Of a DNA stretch of 64,000 nt, positions 60,594-64,000 are shown in pieces (position 1 is the stretch's first letter; the number at the start of each line of letters is the position of its first letter). This DNA is from Eucommia ulmoides (Eukaryota > Streptophyta > Magnoliopsida > Garryales > Eucommiaceae). Location: positions 3,038,001 through 3,102,000 of the forward strand of contig CM028334.1 of the NCBI GenBank assembly GCA_016647705.1, in the 5' to 3' direction. Made by a program: the position numbers and the translations under genes. Below the pieces are notes generated by a model that ran no database searches, had not been told where the DNA came from, and worked only from the letters and a program-made list of their open reading frames with translations.

Positions 60594-60785
60594 TGCATCT
60601 ATCCCATATCGGATGTGAAAGGAGCTGGTGGTCAGGTTACATGTGTGAGAGAAAGCCTAATCTCATGAGCTAGCTTTTAGAGTTGAGAGAGACCCAAAAT
60701 CACCCTTGAGGTGAGGTTTTCTCTCACACTTATAACCTGACCATTAGCCATTTTGACATACAACGTGGGATAAACCCAACACAAA
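60594..60785. mobile_element. Foldback MITE of the CCCACATCGG family
   Basis: The left half TTGCATCTATCCCATATCGG, GCTGGTGGTCAGGTTACATG, GTGAGAGAAAGCCT is mirrored by the right half GAGGTTTTCTCTCACACTTA, ATAACCTGACCATTAGCC, GGGATAAACCCAACA. The two arms are about 80 bases each around a short centre. It could fold as a long hairpin RNA. Confidence 0.8.
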
Positions 60786-60894
60786 CGAAAATCAGTGTGT
60801 TCACTAGATAATACACAAAACCCATATAGCAAATAGGCTGTGATGAACTTCACATCATACCTTCATCAATTTTATTAGCAACCAGCAGACACAG

Positions 60895-60998
60895 AGAGAG
60901 AAGCCAGTAGTAGTACACTGAGAGAGAGAGAGAGAGGGGGGAGAGAGAGAGAGTTAAGCAGCAGCAGTAGTACTCTAAGAGAGAGAAGGGGAGAATTA
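60895..60998. repeat. GA-rich microsatellite cluster
   Basis: Several GAGAGAGA runs (60895-60902, 60920-60954, 60978-60988) with GCAGCAG words lie downstream of the kinesin and OVATE-like genes. Confidence 0.8.
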
Positions 60999-61075
60999 AG
61001 CAGCAGTTCCATGAGTTGAACCCGTGACCTCCAAGTCACATGATAACAACTGCTACCGTTGTGCAAGGCTCTCGT
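60998..61075 (-). mobile_element. Au-type SINE head fragment
   Basis: On the minus strand it reads GCACAACGGTAGCAGTTG, then CTTGGAGGTCACGGGTTCAA, then CTCATGGAACTGCTGC. The GGAGGTCACGGGTTC block and the following GGAAnnGCnnC are signatures of the plant Au SINE / tRNA-related SINEs. The 3' half is missing or unrecognisable. An aberrant tRNA pseudogene is the alternative. Confidence 0.6.
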
Positions 61076-61110
61076 GTACACGGGAGTTTTATAACATCGA
61101 GCTGCCCTTT

Positions 61111-61638
61111 TTAGAGCTTAAGAGGCCTAAGCCGCCCCATGGAAGCATTGCCACTCCCAGAACTCCGTGGAATGAAGAAGTCAGAGTACATATCCATGAA
61201 GAACTTATCCACCATTTCCTGGTAAACCGGGCAGGTAAGCCTAGAATAGTGATGCAATACCTCTTCTATGTCCAAAACATGCTCCAAATCATCCACATCC
61301 ATCATCTCCAACTCTTTCATCTTCATTTCAATTGCATTCCCTCTCGCACATTCACCACCATTCCCTCCCCCTTTTCCTTCCTCTCTTCCACTCAGCATTT
61401 CCTCTCTCTCCTCCTCCTCCATTGATGACGTCACATTCTTCTTCTTGTTCTGCTTCATGGGATTGTTCTTCATCATCATCTCCATTGTGTGGGTTTCAGA
61501 GAGGGGATTGGGAGGAGGAGATTTGGGTAGTTTTTGGTAGCCTTTGGAGAAAAATGACTTCAGATTTTGGAGGGTTTTGTGGATGAATTTCTTTGTTTGG
61601 CTGATGATGAATTGTGGCTTTAGATTAGCTCTTCTCAT
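61111..61638 (-). CDS. OVATE-like small protein (OFP17-type, divergent)
   Basis: An intronless frame of 175 residues starting MRRANLKPQFIISQTKKFIH, basic at the N-terminus, with a Met/Lys/Asn-rich middle and a Glu-rich run. The C-terminal segment (about 110-160) reads MDVDDLEHVLDIEEVLHHYS, RLTCPVYQEMVDKFFMDMYS, DFF. This follows the OVATE-domain tail pattern seen in the OFP17 type (DVEELLYCW..L.CPVF.dLV.rFY.el..dlF). Function would be transcriptional repression or protein interaction by analogy. The N-terminal half has no recognised domain. The frame is closed, codon use is normal, and a TC-rich leader lies upstream. Confidence 0.75.
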   Translation of the reverse strand: MRRANLKPQFIISQTKKFIHKTLQNLKSFFSKGYQKLPKSPPPNPLSETHTMEMMMKNNPMKQNKKKNVTSSMEEEEREEMLSGREEGKGGGNGGECARGNAIEMKMKELEMMDVDDLEHVLDIEEVLHHYSRLTCPVYQEMVDKFFMDMYSDFFIPRSSGSGNASMGRLRPLKL

Positions 61639-63296
61639 TTTCCTTCTTTCTTTTTTTTTTGTTGTTGTCTCTTTCTGTGCTAATGGAGACAGCTCTAAAA
61701 TGTGTTTTTTTCCTCAGCTTCCAAAATCACACAGCTATGGGAGATGGAGACAACCTTAGTCTCCTAAAGGGTGCCTTTTGAGACCAAAAAGAGGCAAACT
61801 AAGTTGAGAGGAGGGACAATGGTTTGGTGACATTTGTTGAATATTTTTGTTATGATTTAATAATTTACATATTCTTTATTGGAAAAATTAATTATATTTC
61901 CTATAGAATAATATTTTTCTAAAAATATTCTATCAATTTTTTGTTTTGAGATTTAATGCATTGAAAAGTTTTTTCTTAATAAATGGTCACATTGACATTG
62001 TTTGGTGTCTTTTGTTTCTCCTTCAAATAAAAGATGAGAATTTTATTTTCGTTTTGGAGTATCCAGAGAATAAAAACATATTTGATAACAACCATTGCCC
62101 TAAAATTGTTTGTTTTAATTTATGAGAATAAAAACATAAAATTCATTTCTTTGCAACATTTGTTTCTTTTTTAAATGTATGGTGGCTATCGGGGTGGTGG
62201 TGGCCGGCGGGTGGTAGTGAAATAGAAACACAAATTTGAGAACAATTTTGCTGTTTTTCCAAAAAATATTGTAAAAGTTTGAGAACAAAACATTAAGTAG
62301 ATTTTTTTTTCTTTGTATTTTCGTTTTCGTAATATTTTTTTTTAGAACAAAAACACTAAACAAACATAGCCTAACCCAAATATAAATGGTAGGTTGCTTT
62401 AAATATATTGATTGGGACAAATAAGGGACCAAAATGATTAAATTAAAAGGATAAGGGTTTTTCAATGTTTGTAGAGTGAAGTCACTTTCCAACAGCTGAG
62501 ATGTTTGAAATTATGCAACCTGCCCCCCTCACATTTTTCTTCATTAAATGATTGTTAACCTGCTCTTGTATTCTTCTTCGTGACATTTCAAGTGTCATGT
62601 GAACTCGATCCAAAAAATATTGGAATAGTCGGTTGCTTAGGACATTACAAATGATATCAGAGCCAACCTTAATCCAAAGACAACATCATGGTAGTGTTGA
62701 TAGAAGAGTAGAGGTTCTGAAAAGGGATAGATGTCCTGGGTAGTCAGATTATGGACTGCTATCTGTGCCACCAACTAAGGGGACGAAAAGGGTGTCGTGT
62801 CTTTCAGTGAAAGATATTGTGAGATTTCACGTCGAAAGTAATAAAAATTGTTTGATATATAAAGTACGAACTACATGGAAAAAGTAGTTTGAAGTCATTT
62901 CACTACATAAAAATCAATGTAATAGTCTAGTTTGGGACCCCTTTCAAATCCACTCTTATATTATTACTTTTTTAATTTCAAAATATATTTTTTTTATATC
63001 ATGTTAAATAAAAAAATTAATCTGGGTTAAATCATTGTATCAACTATTTTTCAAATAATATTTTATTTTTATAAAAAAATATAAGTATATAAAAAAATTA
63101 TTTAAGCTTATCTATACTATAATATAAAGGTCCTAAAGTTTACTTATTAAATATTACAATTATTTTCATTTTTGTTTGACAAAATTAGAGAATATTCTCA
63201 CAAAATTACTATAACAAATTCAAAATTTGGAATTAGAATTAGAAATGAAGGAATATAAAATTTATAATTTTACATGGATTTGTTTTAGGGAAAATT
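61639..63296. other. Upstream of the OVATE-like gene and intergenic DNA
   Basis: The first 200 bases are the OVATE-like leader, with TTCTTTCTTTTTTTTTTGTT. At 62600-62830 there is text reminiscent of retroelement borders (GACATTACAAATGATATCAG, AGCCAACC) with no matching LTR. The 62930-63120 block (GGGACCCCTTTCAAATCC) resembles the hAT-like repeat at 44262. No gene is supported. Confidence 0.4.
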
Positions 63297-63760
63297 ATAT
63301 TTTTGGTCCTTAAAGTGTGGGCGCGTGTTTATGTGGACCATGAATTTTGCCAACTTGCACATTTGATTCTTCAAGTTTTACATTTATTTCAATCCCGCAA
63401 AATTGTAAATGTTGTCAATAATTTTGGATGGAAAATAGATTGTGATCATCACATGATCTTCTAATAGACATATTTTTATTATTCATTACTTCATTAAATC
63501 TAAAATGATTTTCGCTAACAATTTCTTAACAACAAATCAAGTTTATCTCTCATATTCTTCAAACGAATCGTAGTTAGAGAAATGTTAGGAAAAATGCGTC
63601 TTAAGTTTAATAAAGTGATAAAATGATAAAAATATCCCTAATAGAAGACTACGTGCTGTGCACAATCCATTTTTCGTAAAAAAATCACTAACAATGTTTG
63701 AAATTTTGGGGGGATTGAAATAAATGTAAAACTTGAAAGATTAAATGTGTACTTTAATAA
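63297..63760. mobile_element. Inverted-repeat element family G, copy 2
   Basis: The word order of 30487-30920 is kept: GGGAAAATTATATTTTTGGT, CTTCAAGTTTTACATTTATT, GGAAAATAGATTGTGATC, GATCTTCTAATAGACATATT, TTGAAATAAATGTAAAACTT, GAAAGATTAAATGT. The two copies are roughly 75 percent alike by eye. Confidence 0.65.
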
Positions 63761-64000
63761 ATCTCAAGATTCAGGTAGACACTCAGACCATATTTGATAA
63801 CCACTGAGAATTTTAAGCGTTGAAATTATAAGTGTTTAATATATTAAGAATTTAATTATTGGTTATGATAATTAAATATTCTATGGTATTAAGTGCTAAA
63901 TATTAAAAAATTAAGTGAATTACACATCACTTAAAATTTTGAACAAATTTATAAATGATATTTATTTTTTAAGTGATTATTTAATTTTGCTACCAAACAC
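63761..64000. other. Window edge; possible MITE end
   Basis: AT-rich. CATATTTGATAACCACTGAG at 63789 and GCTACCAAACAC at 63988-64000 could be opposite ends of a TAA-type MITE reaching the window edge. No gene is seen. Confidence 0.4.

Noticed and set aside
62600..62720. Possible retrotransposon primer-binding site (GATATCAGAGCC)
   Set aside because: No LTR pair or internal domain around it; left as unassigned repeat text.

Overview
The window is plant nuclear DNA, almost certainly from a eudicot. It has long AT-rich introns, GT-AG splicing, plant-only gene families (MFP1, OVATE, DUF630/632, trihelix ASIL-type), two nuclear tRNA genes and many small transposons. All gene models were built by eye from protein-family resemblance, splice signals and reading-frame closure. 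No alignment or transcript data were available.

Genes, left to right: the 3' end of a group-3 sulfate transporter (+, 1-1204); a SYS1-like Golgi membrane protein (-, 2232-2975); tRNA-Arg(UCG); MFP1, a plastid coiled-coil protein (-, 5755-10143); a trihelix transcription factor of the ASIL type (+, CDS 12645-13874); tRNA-Ile(UAU); an OVATE family repressor (-, 18846-19553); an NRG2-like DUF630/DUF632 protein (-, 20930-26331); a METTL22-like lysine methyltransferase (-, 28878-40761); an IST1-like ESCRT-III factor (-, 42025-45944); a kinesin-13B-type microtubule depolymerase (+, 53452-60193); and a second, divergent OVATE-like protein (-, 61111-61638). From memory, SULTR3;4, MFP1 and KINESIN-13B are close neighbours on Arabidopsis chromosome 3, so the order may be ancestral. 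They are ordinary housekeeping or regulatory genes and do not form a pathway.

The rest is mobile DNA in several layers. There are at least seven copies of a Tourist/PIF-like MITE (GGGCCCGTTTGGTTG ends, TTA/TAA target duplications) and a second TAA-type MITE family, five copies of which sit head to tail in one intron. There is a hAT MITE with a perfect 8-bp duplication nested in another element, several SINE-like families, and long-inverted-repeat elements. A 5.4-kb Ty1/copia retrotransposon lies antisense in a METTL22 intron; its LTRs are nearly identical, yet its ORF carries three in-frame stops. A MITE in another METTL22 intron holds a mosaic of four plastid DNA pieces (23S antisense, atpB, 16S antisense, 23S sense). 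The MITE in the intron between exons 5 and 6 holds an 837-bp LTR-element remnant.

No new multi-gene system was found. The most unusual items are the plastid mosaic, the nested insertions with exact target duplications, the 30-residue tandem duplication in the DNA-binding tail of MFP1, the palindrome-rich repeat field at 14.4-17.4 kb, the 185-bp array in the IST1 intron, and a G16 tract held in the loop of a near-perfect hairpin at 49.9 kb.
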